A DNA stretch of 64,000 nt from Caulobacter sp. Root1455. Its GTDB lineage: Bacteria > Pseudomonadota > Alphaproteobacteria > Caulobacterales > Caulobacteraceae. Position 1 is the stretch's first letter, and the number at the start of each line of letters is the position of its first letter. Under the pieces are notes generated by a model. It saw only the letters and a list, made by a program, of their open reading frames with translations, ran no database searches and was not told the origin of the DNA. The stretch spans positions 62,147 through 126,146 of the forward strand of contig NZ_LMFQ01000022.1 of assembly GCF_001426905.1 (NCBI RefSeq). The letters are read 5' to 3'. Positions 51,883 to 60,325 of the stretch are shown here, one piece after another. Both the position numbers and the translations under genes were made by a program.

Positions 51883-51953
51883 GGTCGGACTCCAGCGCTT
51901 TAACGCTGAAGCATCCGCCTCAAACCCCGTCGTGTCGACAAATGTCGATACGT

Positions 51954-52898
51954 CTACCGCCGCTTCGGCGCATACGGCCGCTTCTCGCGCCAGGTCTCCG
52001 CGAACTTCTCCAGCTCCGCGTCCGGCGCGTCCGGCAGCGTCACCACCAGCCGGGCGAACAGGTCGCCGCGGTGGCCCCTGGCGTCCGAAAGGCCGCGGCC
52101 CTTGAGGCGCAGCTTGGCGCCGCTGTTGGAGCCCTTGGGGACGGTCAGGGTGACCGGGCCGTCGGGCGTGGGGGCCTCGACCTTGCCGCCCAGCACCGCG
52201 TCGGGGACGCTGATCGGCAGGTCCATGACCAGGGCGCCGTTCTCGGGTCGGTAGATCGGGTGCGGCTTGACGGCCAGCTCGATCAGGGCGTCGCCCTGCC
52301 CGCCCCGGCCGGGGCTGCCTTGTCCCTTCAAGCGAAGCGTCTGGCCTTCCTGGGCGCCGGCCGGGATGGTCACGTCGATCGTGCGGCCGTCCGAGAAGGC
52401 CACGCGCTTCTTGCCGCCCTTGATCGCCTCTTCCAGGTCGATGTCGAGCCGGGCGCGCACGTCGGCGCCCTTGGGCGAGAAGCCGCCGCGGGCGCCGCCG
52501 CCCATGCCGGCCCCGGCGCCGCGATTGCGGCCCAGGATGTCGCCGAACAGGTCGTTGAGGTCGATCTCCGGCCCCTCGCCGCCGCCGCCGCGGAAGCCGC
52601 CGCCGCCGCGCCCGCCGAAGCCGGCCCCGAACGGATTGCCGCCGCCCGCGCCGAAGCCGCCGCGCATGGTCTCGCGGCCGTCGGCGTCGATCTCGCCGGC
52701 GTCGAACTTCTTGCGCTTGTCGACGTCGCCCAGGATGTCGAAGGCGGCGCTGACCTGCTTGAACTTCTCCTCCGACTTCTTGTCGCCCTTGTTGGCGTCG
52801 GGGTGATGCTGCTTGGCGAGCTTGTGGAAAGCCTTGCGGATTTCCGCCGCGCTCGCGGTGCGGGAAACGCCAAGCTCCAGATAGGGGTCGCGCGCCAA
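51954..52898 (-). CDS. DnaJ-class chaperone of the CbpA type
   Basis: 314 residues. J domain at the N-terminus (YLELGVSRTASAAEIRKAFHKLAKQ with the HPD motif in QHHPDAN), a long Gly/Phe-rich region (about 78-140), then two substrate-binding beta domains without zinc fingers (GADVRARLDIDLEEAIKGGKK, GQTLRLKGQGSPGRGGQGD). It is a co-chaperone for DnaK. It lies 85 bases downstream of the GTA g15 gene on the same strand. Confidence 0.93.
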   Translation of the reverse strand: MARDPYLELGVSRTASAAEIRKAFHKLAKQHHPDANKGDKKSEEKFKQVSAAFDILGDVDKRKKFDAGEIDADGRETMRGGFGAGGGNPFGAGFGGRGGGGFRGGGGEGPEIDLNDLFGDILGRNRGAGAGMGGGARGGFSPKGADVRARLDIDLEEAIKGGKKRVAFSDGRTIDVTIPAGAQEGQTLRLKGQGSPGRGGQGDALIELAVKPHPIYRPENGALVMDLPISVPDAVLGGKVEAPTPDGPVTLTVPKGSNSGAKLRLKGRGLSDARGHRGDLFARLVVTLPDAPDAELEKFAETWREKRPYAPKRR

Positions 52899-52983
52899 GG
52901 AGGCTCCTCACGTCAGTTCGAAAAGGCGGAACGCTTCAATTAGGCCGTTCGGCGCGGCGCGCAAGCGTTATGTTGCATTAATA

Positions 52984-55900
52984 TCACAGGAAGACCTGGC
53001 GTGACGCGCCCCAGCCGAACAGGGCCGAGCCTTGGGCGACCCTGACAGCCAGGGCCCCGGTCGGTCCAGCGGGGAAATCGGCGGCGCGCTGAGCGGCCGT
53101 GTAGATGAACGCCGGCGCGGTCGTTTCGGCCGCGCGGACCACGGTCCCGCCGTCCAGGATCTCGACCCGATAGACCTCGCGCTCCTCGCCCAGCGGGACC
53201 TCGGCGTCCCAGCCGTCGCCGGCCAGGCGGGTCCGGCGGATCCAGGTCACGACGGCGTCGCCGGCCTGGGCTCTCACGCGCGGGTGGGCCGGCGACCAGG
53301 GGCGGGCCGACAGGCCGCGCCAAGTCTCGAACGTCTCGCTCATCGACGGTCCCGAGGCCGGGCCGCCGGCCGGGGCGGCGCGCCAGGTCAGCGGCAGGCC
53401 GCGCTCGGCGAGGGCCAGGTCGGCGCGGACCAGGGCCTGGTCCAGCACCACCACCGCCGCGCCGGCCGGGGTCAGGGCCGCCATGGCCGGGTCGCTGCCG
53501 GACTGGCCGCGCAGCAGGCCCGACAGGGTCCAGACGTCGCTCCCGACCGGCTCGGCGGTCAGGAACTGGAGAATCTCCCATTCGCCGCCCGTCCCGCGCA
53601 CGGCCAGGGCGTTGGCGCCGGCCAGGACGGCCGAGCGGTCGCGGCTGACCGGGGCCGCGCCCTCCAGCCGCACGGTCAGCCGCGTGGCGCGGTCGAAGCG
53701 GTGCAGCGGCCCGGCCGGCAAGTCCGACAGGGTGACGCCCACCGTGGCGGGGACGGCGGCCGTCGCCCGCGCGCGCAGGGCCTCGGGCCCGACGCCGGCA
53801 TGGATGTCGAAGGCCCGCCACGGCGCGGCGGCCACCGCCGCCAGCGGCCGTTCGTCGGTCTGGCCCGGCAGGTCCAGCACGTGCAGCACCGGCGGGCCCG
53901 GGACCTCGCGCGGCGGGGCGGGCGTCCAGTCGAGGTCGCCCCCGACCCGCACCGGATCGACCACCGGCGCCAGCTGGGCGTGGGGATGCTCGTCCAGATC
54001 GATCCGCGTCACCCGCCAGGTCGCGCCGTCGAGCGAGAGCCGGTCGCCGGGCTCCAGGCGCAGGGCGGCCAGCGGCGACAGGTGGACGGTGGCCTCGCGC
54101 GGGTCGGCGGCGGCCAGCAGCCGCTCGGCCACGGCGCGGGCCTCGGCGGCGGCCAGCACCAGCGGCGCGTCGAGGTCGGCGCTCCCCTCCCCCGAACCTG
54201 GCCCGCTCTCGCGCCGGACGATCACCGCGCCGGTCTGGTAATCGCGGGCGGCGTCGATGAAGCGCAGGCGCAGGGTCTGGACTGGGGCGGCCAGGGTCCG
54301 GACGGCGGCGACCGGCCCGTCGCGATCCTCCGGCCAGGCCAGGTCGTCGTCGCCCACGGTCAGGGCCGGCGGGCCGGAGCGGCCGGCCAGCACGACGCCG
54401 TCCTGGCGCTCGACCGGGTCCAGGGCGAAGGCTTCCAGCAAGGGCGCCAGGGCGTCGCGCAGCCGCATCGGCCGGTCGACCACATAGCCGACCACCGAGC
54501 CGCCGGCCTCGCCGGGGTCGATCGCCACGCCGGCCCGATCGGCCAGGGCGGCGACCAGTTCAGGCAGCGGCGCGATCCCGGCCCGGCCGTTCAGCCAGTG
54601 GCCCAGCGTCCAGTTCGGCCCATCGGCCCAGACGCCGCTCCGGGCCGGAAAGTCTGGGAACGGCCGGGCGTCCCAGCACCAGGCCGCCGCGCCCTCGATC
54701 ATCGGCCCGCCATAGACCGGCGAGACCGGATTGGTCGCCGGATCGGCGACGTGGGCCAGCACCGCCTCCAGCGCCCGGCGCTGGCCGACCTCGTCGCGGG
54801 TCCCGTCCGAGAACGGCGGCAGGGCGCTCTCGGCGCTCTTCTGATCGACGAACAGGTTGGGCGCGTTGGCGCCCTTGTCGACCGCGCCGCAGCCGAACTC
54901 GACCAGCCGCAGCGGCTTGGACTGCGGAACCCAGGCGGTCGGAGTCGCCGCGCGGACGCCGCCCGGACGGTTGAAGTGCTGATGGCTCCACCAGCCCCGC
55001 AGGTCCTTGGGCCGGAACACCCAGGGCTCGGCATGGGCGCCGTCGGTGATCGGGGTGCGGGTCTGCGTCGTCCGCGCGGCGTCGGAAGCGTAGAACCAGT
55101 CGAAGCCCTCGCCGCCGGTCAGGTTGCCGCGCAGATAGGCGATGTCGTGCGGCCCGCCCTGCCCCAGGTCCAGATGGTCGTCGCCGTCGCGCCAGTCGGC
55201 CATCGGCGGATAGAAGTCGATCCCGACGAAATCGATGTTCGCGTCGCTCCACAGCGGGTCGAGGTGGAAGTGGACGTCGCCGGACCCGTCGCCCGGCTGG
55301 TGGCCGAAATACTCGCTCCAGTCGGCGGCGTAGCCGAGCCTGGTCGCCGGCCCCAGCAGGCTCCGCACCTCGGCGGCCAGGCTCTTCAGCCCGGTCACGG
55401 CCGGATAGGACGAGGCCCCGTCGCGCACCGTCGTCAGGCCGCGCAGCTCCGAGCCCAGGATGAAGCCGTCCACCCCGCCCGCCAGCTGGGCCAGCTTGGC
55501 GTAGTGCAGCAGCATTCGCCGCAGGCCCCAGTCGCCGGCCGGGCCGCTGTAGGTCGGCAGGCCGTCGGCGGCCCCGAACTGGGCCGCCGTCGCCGCGCCG
55601 AAGAAGGCCGAGACCTGGGCGGTCGCGGCGGCGGTCTTGTCCGGCGAACCGGCGCGACCGGCGGCGGGATGGCAGGTGATCCGGCCGCGCCAGGGATAGG
55701 CGCCCTGGGCCGCGCCGCCGTAGGGATCGGGCAGGCCGGCGCCCGCCGGCACGTCCATCAGCACGAACGGATAGAGCGTCACGCGCAGCCCGCGCCGCTT
55801 CAGCTCGGCGATGGCCTGCAGCACGGCCCGGTCGGCCGGCGTGCCGCCATAAGCCGGGCCGCCGCCGCTCTGCGAGACCACCGCCGCGTCGGCGCGCTCC

Positions 55901-56820
55901 ACGCCGTTGACCCGCCAGTCGAACGGGAGGGTCGCCTTGGCCGCCGTCTCGACCTTGGGCCGGATCGCGCACGACCCGCAGCGCAGGTCGTCGCCGAACC
56001 AAGCGACCACTAGGGTCACCTCCTCCACCTTGGGAAGCTGGGCCTGCAGCTGGTCGAGCGACACCATCAGGTCGGGACGGCCCTCGCTGTTGTTCAGGGT
56101 CTCGGCCGTGGTCCGGGTCAGGCCGTCGCGGCGCAGGACCAGATCCGTGGCGTAGACGAACTCGCCCGCGCCGGGGATCAGGCAGACGCCCTTCAGATGG
56201 TCTTCGAGACCCGCCGGCGCGCCGCCGGCGCGGGGGCGATGGAACACCTCGAACGACAGCTGCGGCGGACGGTTTCCGTAGGCGCCCAGCGGCAGGTCCT
56301 CGAACACCACATAGGCCGTGCCGCGATAGGCCGGGGCTTCCCCCTCGACCGCCGCGATCAGCGGATCGGGCGCCTGGTCCTCGGCCCCGGTGTGGACGCG
56401 CATGACCACCCCGGCCATGTCCATCGGCTTGCCGTCGGCCCAGACCCGGCCGATCCCGTCGATCGGGCCTTCGCAGACGGCGACGGCGAACGACAGGCTG
56501 TAGGCGGCGCTGGTGGTGCGCGGGCTCCCCTTGCTTCCGAATGGGCTTCCGCCGGCATGACCGTCGACCCAGCGTTCCTTGAACCGCGCGGCCCAGATCA
56601 CCTGGCCGGCCACCCGGGCCCGGCCGAACACCGCGGCCATCGGCGCGCCCTCCGCCGCGCCCGACAGCCGAAGCGCCGGGATGCGCGGTCCGACCTGGCG
56701 GGCCGGCGTGAGGGCGTTGATCGCGGCGTTGTCGATCGCCTGGCCGACCGTGGAGCCGATCGCCCCGCCGATCGGTCCCGCCAGAGCCGAGCCGACGGCG
56801 GAGAGAATGACCTGGGCCAT
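52984..56820 (-). CDS. GTA baseplate/host-specificity protein (g15, megatron)
   Basis: 1278 residues, the size of the Rhodobacter g15 protein that forms the tail tip and fibre base. Order: N-terminal glycine-rich membrane-like segment (GSALAGPIGGAIGSTVG), a phage-tail region, the GTA TIM-barrel domain (about 430-740; DGFILGSELRGLTTVRDG, FVGIDFYPPMADWRDGDDH, CWDARPFPDFP), the phage-tail_3 domain (about 760-950) and C-terminal Ig/fibronectin-like parts. It is the last gene of the GTA structural cluster, 10 bases after g14. Confidence 0.93.
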   Translation of the reverse strand: MAQVILSAVGSALAGPIGGAIGSTVGQAIDNAAINALTPARQVGPRIPALRLSGAAEGAPMAAVFGRARVAGQVIWAARFKERWVDGHAGGSPFGSKGSPRTTSAAYSLSFAVAVCEGPIDGIGRVWADGKPMDMAGVVMRVHTGAEDQAPDPLIAAVEGEAPAYRGTAYVVFEDLPLGAYGNRPPQLSFEVFHRPRAGGAPAGLEDHLKGVCLIPGAGEFVYATDLVLRRDGLTRTTAETLNNSEGRPDLMVSLDQLQAQLPKVEEVTLVVAWFGDDLRCGSCAIRPKVETAAKATLPFDWRVNGVERADAAVVSQSGGGPAYGGTPADRAVLQAIAELKRRGLRVTLYPFVLMDVPAGAGLPDPYGGAAQGAYPWRGRITCHPAAGRAGSPDKTAAATAQVSAFFGAATAAQFGAADGLPTYSGPAGDWGLRRMLLHYAKLAQLAGGVDGFILGSELRGLTTVRDGASSYPAVTGLKSLAAEVRSLLGPATRLGYAADWSEYFGHQPGDGSGDVHFHLDPLWSDANIDFVGIDFYPPMADWRDGDDHLDLGQGGPHDIAYLRGNLTGGEGFDWFYASDAARTTQTRTPITDGAHAEPWVFRPKDLRGWWSHQHFNRPGGVRAATPTAWVPQSKPLRLVEFGCGAVDKGANAPNLFVDQKSAESALPPFSDGTRDEVGQRRALEAVLAHVADPATNPVSPVYGGPMIEGAAAWCWDARPFPDFPARSGVWADGPNWTLGHWLNGRAGIAPLPELVAALADRAGVAIDPGEAGGSVVGYVVDRPMRLRDALAPLLEAFALDPVERQDGVVLAGRSGPPALTVGDDDLAWPEDRDGPVAAVRTLAAPVQTLRLRFIDAARDYQTGAVIVRRESGPGSGEGSADLDAPLVLAAAEARAVAERLLAAADPREATVHLSPLAALRLEPGDRLSLDGATWRVTRIDLDEHPHAQLAPVVDPVRVGGDLDWTPAPPREVPGPPVLHVLDLPGQTDERPLAAVAAAPWRAFDIHAGVGPEALRARATAAVPATVGVTLSDLPAGPLHRFDRATRLTVRLEGAAPVSRDRSAVLAGANALAVRGTGGEWEILQFLTAEPVGSDVWTLSGLLRGQSGSDPAMAALTPAGAAVVVLDQALVRADLALAERGLPLTWRAAPAGGPASGPSMSETFETWRGLSARPWSPAHPRVRAQAGDAVVTWIRRTRLAGDGWDAEVPLGEEREVYRVEILDGGTVVRAAETTAPAFIYTAAQRAADFPAGPTGALAVRVAQGSALFGWGASRQVFL

Positions 56821-56830
56821 GGGGTGTCCT

Positions 56831-57274
56831 TCAGACTTCGGGAAAACGAAACGCCGCGACCAGCCGCTCGCGCCACCAGCGGCCCAGCCAGCTCTCGACG
56901 CAGGCGCGGCCCCAATAGGCGTGGATCATCCGGTCGTGCGCCGAGGCGATCGCGCAGTGCTTGGCCGGGGCGCCGGGGGCCATGCGGAACAGCAGCACGT
57001 CGCCCGGGCGGACGGCGGCGGGATCCAGCGGGATCAGCCGGCGTTCGAGCGCCTGCGCCAGCAGCTCGCGCCCGCCCAGCTCGGCCCAGTCGGGGCGATA
57101 GGGCGGCGGGGCCTCGGGCTCCGCGCCGTGCAAGGCCCGCCAGACCCCGCGCACCAGGCCCAGGCAGTCGCAGCCGACCCCGCGCAGCGAGGCCTGGTGC
57201 TGATAGGGGGTGCCGAGCCAGAGGCGGGCTTCGGCCAGGGCGCGTGAACTCACCGACGTTTCGGCGGCGAACAC
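56831..57274 (-). CDS. GTA NlpC/P60-type cell-wall peptidase (g14)
   Basis: About 147 residues. The NlpC/P60 catalytic cysteine is in GCDCLGLVRGVW and the histidine in AKHCAIASAHD; GDVLLFRM lies between. It is the tail-associated peptidase that helps the particle cross peptidoglycan. The start is unclear: GTG 57274 lies within the edge of a type B repeat, and GTG 57253 is the next choice. A longer open frame across the repeat is not credible as protein. Confidence 0.85.
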   Translation of the reverse strand: MFAAETSVSSRALAEARLWLGTPYQHQASLRGVGCDCLGLVRGVWRALHGAEPEAPPPYRPDWAELGGRELLAQALERRLIPLDPAAVRPGDVLLFRMAPGAPAKHCAIASAHDRMIHAYWGRACVESWLGRWWRERLVAAFRFPEV

Positions 57275-57394
57275 TTGCCCCCTACGGACCGCTTCGCGGT
57301 CGTCTTCCCCCAGAGGGGGAAGAGGGGCCGCGCACGCCGCCCTCCGCCCCCTGCGGGGGCGGACAGGCGGCGCAGCCGCCAGGTGGGGGCAAGT
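57273..57394. repeat. Large intergenic inverted repeat, type B, between GTA g13 and g14
   Basis: It starts ACTTGCCCCC (57273-57282) and ends GGGGGCAAGT (57385-57394), with inner hairpins GACCGCTTCGCGGTC, CTTCCCCC-AGA-GGGGGAAG and CCGCCCCC-TGC-GGGGGCGG. It fills the gap between the g13 stop and the g14 start and touches the likely g14 start codon. Confidence 0.85.
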
Positions 57395-57401
57395 GGTCCC
57401 C

Positions 57402-58052
57402 TCACCGCCGCCCGCCGTCATTCCGCTCCCCATCACTGGGATACAGCGTCAGGAAATCCTCGCCCGGCGCCGTCGGGAAACCCCGGAAGTTCAGCCCATT
57501 GCCGAACACCTCCCGGCACGTGGCCCAGCGCTTGTCGCAGGTCGCCCCCGGAAAGGCCCCGACATCCACCCCGCACCGCAAGTCGCCGAACGCCGCGTCG
57601 CAGGACCGGCCGAACGTCCGCCCCGCCACGCGGTCCAGCGCCGCCAGCGGGCCTTCCAGGGCCAGGGTGAAGCCCCCGCCCTCGGCCTTGGCGGACGCGA
57701 CGCTGGCCGTCCACAGCAACACCGACAGGCCGGGCGCCGACGCGTCGGCCACCCGGCATTCGACCCGCGCTCCGTCATAGAGCCCGGCCGCCAGGTCGGC
57801 TTCCGACAGCGCCGCGTCGTCGAAACCGCCGACCGCCGCGGCCAGGCCGGGCGAGAAGCCGGCCGCCGTCTCGGCCGCCCCGGCGGTCCAGCCGCTGGCG
57901 GCCCGGCAGGCAACGCCCTCGACGACCAGGTCGCGGTCGTGGTCGGTGAAGCCCAGCACCATCCCGTCGGCCCGGGTCAGGATCCAGGCGTGGCAGAGGC
58001 CGGCCGCGCCGCTTTCGAGGCGGTCGGCCAGTTCGGCGGGGAGCGCGCGCAT
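57402..58052 (-). CDS. GTA tail hub protein (g13, DUF2163 type)
   Basis: 216 residues. The N-terminal part has TRADGMVLGFTDHDRDLVVEG, typical of the DUF2163 phage family; the C-terminal part carries the four-cysteine pattern SCDAAFGDLRCGVDV ... TCDKRW.TCREVFGN, proposed to hold an iron-sulfur cluster in the Rhodobacter particle. It abuts g12 (shared base at 58052). Confidence 0.9.
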   Translation of the reverse strand: MRALPAELADRLESGAAGLCHAWILTRADGMVLGFTDHDRDLVVEGVACRAASGWTAGAAETAAGFSPGLAAAVGGFDDAALSEADLAAGLYDGARVECRVADASAPGLSVLLWTASVASAKAEGGGFTLALEGPLAALDRVAGRTFGRSCDAAFGDLRCGVDVGAFPGATCDKRWATCREVFGNGLNFRGFPTAPGEDFLTLYPSDGERNDGGRR

Positions 58053-58684
58053 CAGACCCGCACCTCGATCAGGGCCACGGCCCCGACCCGGGCGGCGTTG
58101 AAGCTTTCCAGGGTGACGTCGATGCGGTCGCCGTCGAAGCGCACCGGCACGTCGAACTCGAAGCCGGCGGTGATCGCCGCTCCGGCCGCCGGGGCGCTCG
58201 TCAGGGTCACCAGGCCCGTGGCCGTGTCGACCGCGAAGGCCCCGGCCGCCAGGGCGACGCCGGCCACCGCGACCTTGACCGTTCCGGCCACGGGCTTGGC
58301 GATCGGCCGCACCGCCGCCGTCTCGTCACTCCCATAGGTCTTGGCCAGGGCGAAGGTCTCGCGGACCCCGTCGCCGGTTCCGATCGCCTGGTCCGTGGCG
58401 GCCGGGGTCCCCGAGGGCGCGCACGACTTGCAGTCGGCCGGGTCGCGGAACCGGAAGCCGTGCAACCGCCCGCGCCGCGCCTCGAAGAACGCCACCAGCT
58501 CGGCCGCGTCGTCCAGCGGCCGTGTCGCCGTGCCGATCAGATAGCGACGTCGGCCTTGGGCCCAAGGGCTGGACCGCCGCTCGAAGCCCGAAGCCAGGGT
58601 CGTCACCTGGGTCCGTCGCTCGACCCCGCCGGTGCAGCCGAAGGCCAGGCGCGCGGGCAGGCGCGTCTCGTGGAACGCGGTCAT
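58052..58684 (-). CDS. GTA distal tail protein (g12, DUF2460 type)
   Basis: 210 residues. The DUF2460 signature: FHETRLPARLAFGCTGG, TQVTTLASGFERRSSPWAQGRRRY, LVAFFEARRGRLHGFRFRDPADCK. It forms the tail ring in GTA and related siphophages. It is the first gene of the downstream half of the GTA cluster; on its 5' side lie opposite-strand genes rather than g11, which is encoded 1.6 kb away. Confidence 0.9.
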   Translation of the reverse strand: MTAFHETRLPARLAFGCTGGVERRTQVTTLASGFERRSSPWAQGRRRYLIGTATRPLDDAAELVAFFEARRGRLHGFRFRDPADCKSCAPSGTPAATDQAIGTGDGVRETFALAKTYGSDETAAVRPIAKPVAGTVKVAVAGVALAAGAFAVDTATGLVTLTSAPAAGAAITAGFEFDVPVRFDGDRIDVTLESFNAARVGAVALIEVRV

Positions 58685-58695
58685 GATTTAGCCTC

Positions 58696-58724
58696 TTGAA
58701 TGTAAGTGAGTGTTCACTTATAGG
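58696..58724 (+). promoter_or_regulatory. Promoter of the DUF805 genes with operator-like dyad in the spacer
   Basis: TTGAAT (58696-58701), a 17-base spacer and TATAGG (58719-58724) make a good sigma-70-type promoter. The perfect dyad TAAGTGA-GTGT-TCACTTA (58703-58720) fills the spacer and touches the -10. It is divergent from g12, whose start is 12 bases from the -35, so any bound protein could also affect the GTA tail genes. Confidence 0.6.
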
Positions 58725-58750
58725 AATTGAATGCCTGGAGGAGCCCGCCG

Positions 58751-59284
58751 ATGAGCCTGCTGTCCCTGTTGTTCGATCCGCGCGGCGCCATCGATCGGCG
58801 CGCGTTCTGGAGCGGCCTGATCCAGCTGACGATCGTCAGCCTGGCGGTCGTTGTCGGGCTGACCGTCGTCGACATGGACGTGGCCTGGGCGGCGCTTCCC
58901 GCGGTCGGAGAGGCCTGGGTCCTCAGCGACGTCGCCGGTCACCTCCGTCACGCCGCCCCGCCGGATGTCCCGCTCATAGCGGGCGTCTTTCTGGTCGCCG
59001 CTCGCCTCTACGCCACGGCCTGCCTGATGCTGAAGCGGGCGCGCGACGCCGGAAAACGCCCTCACGCGCTGATCGTCCTCGGCCTGGCCAGCCTGCTGGT
59101 CCACGTCCTGGTCGGGTTCTGGGTGTACGACCTGTTCCCCGAAGGGATGGCGATCATCGCGCCGCTCGCGGCCGATGCGATGGTCACGGCCGTCCTGGGA
59201 CTCGTCTTCACGACCTGGCTCGGCGCGTTGCGCTCGTCCCCGGCGTCCGGCCCCGCCCGATCCTGGCGGCTTTCTCCAGGTTAA
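58751..59284 (+). CDS. DUF805-like membrane protein
   Basis: 177 residues, starting MSLLSLLFDPRGAIDRRAFW with GGAGGA upstream. It has about four hydrophobic segments; the opening ...FDPRGAIDRRAFWSG and the LKRARDAGKR motif place it in the DUF805 family, whose role is unknown. It is longer and more diverged than the next gene. It lies on the strand opposite to the surrounding GTA genes. Confidence 0.8.
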   Translation: MSLLSLLFDPRGAIDRRAFWSGLIQLTIVSLAVVVGLTVVDMDVAWAALPAVGEAWVLSDVAGHLRHAAPPDVPLIAGVFLVAARLYATACLMLKRARDAGKRPHALIVLGLASLLVHVLVGFWVYDLFPEGMAIIAPLAADAMVTAVLGLVFTTWLGALRSSPASGPARSWRLSPG

Positions 59285-59361
59285 ACCCGCGTCATGACGT
59301 GCAATTCACTTCAACCGCGAGCGCGCCGGCCCTAATCTCGCCTCAAGATTGGGAGCTGGAA

Positions 59362-59823
59362 ATGAACTGGAAATCGCTGTTCTTCTCCGCCGAGGGCCGC
59401 ATCGGCCGCCAGGCGTTCTGGATCGGCTGGCTGATGCTGCTGGGCGTCCAGGTGGTGGCCGGGTGGATCCCGGTGATCGGCCACGCCCTGGGGCTGGTCG
59501 CGCTGTTCGCCTGGGTGTGCCTGTGCACCAAGCGCCTGCACGACATGGGCCGCAGCGGCTGGTGGCAGGCGCCGGCCTTGGCGCTGGGCCCGATGCTGGT
59601 GATCGGCTCGGCCCTCTGGATCGGCGTCGGCGCGGTCATGGCCGCGGTCACCAACCACGACCCCGAGATCGCCGCCCTGGCCGGCGTCGGCGTCCTGCTG
59701 GTCAGCATCGTCGTCGCCTTCGTGACGATGATCGGCTTCACCCTGTGGGTGGGGATCGCCGAAGGCCAGCCGGGCGAGAACCGCTACGGCGAACCGCCGC
59801 TGCTGACGCCGGTGATGGTCTGA
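59362..59823 (+). CDS. DUF805 family membrane protein
   Basis: 153 residues, starting MNWKSLFFSAEGRIGRQAFW with GGGAG upstream. Classic DUF805: RIGRQAFWIGW, three to four helices, TKRLHDMGRSGWW and the C-terminal GQPGENRYGEPP. The function of the family is not established. It follows the other DUF805-like gene by 77 bases in the GTA insertion. Confidence 0.88.
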   Translation: MNWKSLFFSAEGRIGRQAFWIGWLMLLGVQVVAGWIPVIGHALGLVALFAWVCLCTKRLHDMGRSGWWQAPALALGPMLVIGSALWIGVGAVMAAVTNHDPEIAALAGVGVLLVSIVVAFVTMIGFTLWVGIAEGQPGENRYGEPPLLTPVMV

Positions 59824-59888
59824 GCGTGAAACGCTGAAACGTTGATTTCTAAGCTTTCCCCATCGTCCAGGCGGTGGGGAAATGCTGC

Positions 59889-60182
59889 ATGGCCTTCTAC
59901 ACCTACATCGTCGCAAGCGGGCGGAACGGCACGCTCTACATCGGGTCCACCGATGATCTGATGCGTCGCATCGAAGAGCATCGCGGGTATCTTCGCGACG
60001 GCTTCACGGCGAAGTATGGCTGCACGGTCCTGGTCTGGTACGAGGTCTTCGAGACCCGCGAGGGCGCGTTTCGGCGCGAGCGGCGGATCAAGGAATGGCG
60101 GCGATCCTGGAAGCTGATGTTGATCGAAGCCGACAATCCGACGTGGCGAGACTTGTTCCACGATTTGAACCCCAACGCCTGA
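59889..60182 (+). CDS. Stand-alone GIY-YIG nuclease
   Basis: 97 residues. FYTYIV and TLYIGSTDDLMRRIEEHR are the GIY-YIG motifs with the catalytic Arg; YEVFETREGAFRRERRIKEW supplies the glutamate region, and it ends NPTWRDLF. Such small YhbQ-like proteins are, from memory, frequent in alphaproteobacteria, often in several copies. The ATG 59889 follows GGTGGGG. A perfect 32-bp inverted repeat begins 8 bases after the stop. Confidence 0.9.
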   Translation: MAFYTYIVASGRNGTLYIGSTDDLMRRIEEHRGYLRDGFTAKYGCTVLVWYEVFETREGAFRRERRIKEWRRSWKLMLIEADNPTWRDLFHDLNPNA

Positions 60183-60190
60183 ATATAGAT

Positions 60191-60317
60191 CCGCTCATCC
60201 CGGCGAATGCCGGGACCCAGATGGAATAGCGGTGTGGTTGACGCCAAACGCGCCGAGCACTTCCAGTCAGTCTCTCCGCCATGGGATCTGGGTCCCGGCA
60301 TTCGCCGGGATGAGCGG
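60191..60317. repeat. Perfect 32-bp inverted repeat with 63-base centre, type D
   Basis: The arms 60191-60222 and 60286-60317 are exact reverse complements, containing CCCGGCGAATGCCGGGA (each arm can also fold on itself). It lies between the GIY-YIG stop and the g11 stop, which converge. Repeats of this kind (CCCGGCATTCGCCGGGATGAG) are widespread in high-GC alphaproteobacteria, from memory. Confidence 0.88.
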
Positions 60318-60325
60318 TTCGATTT

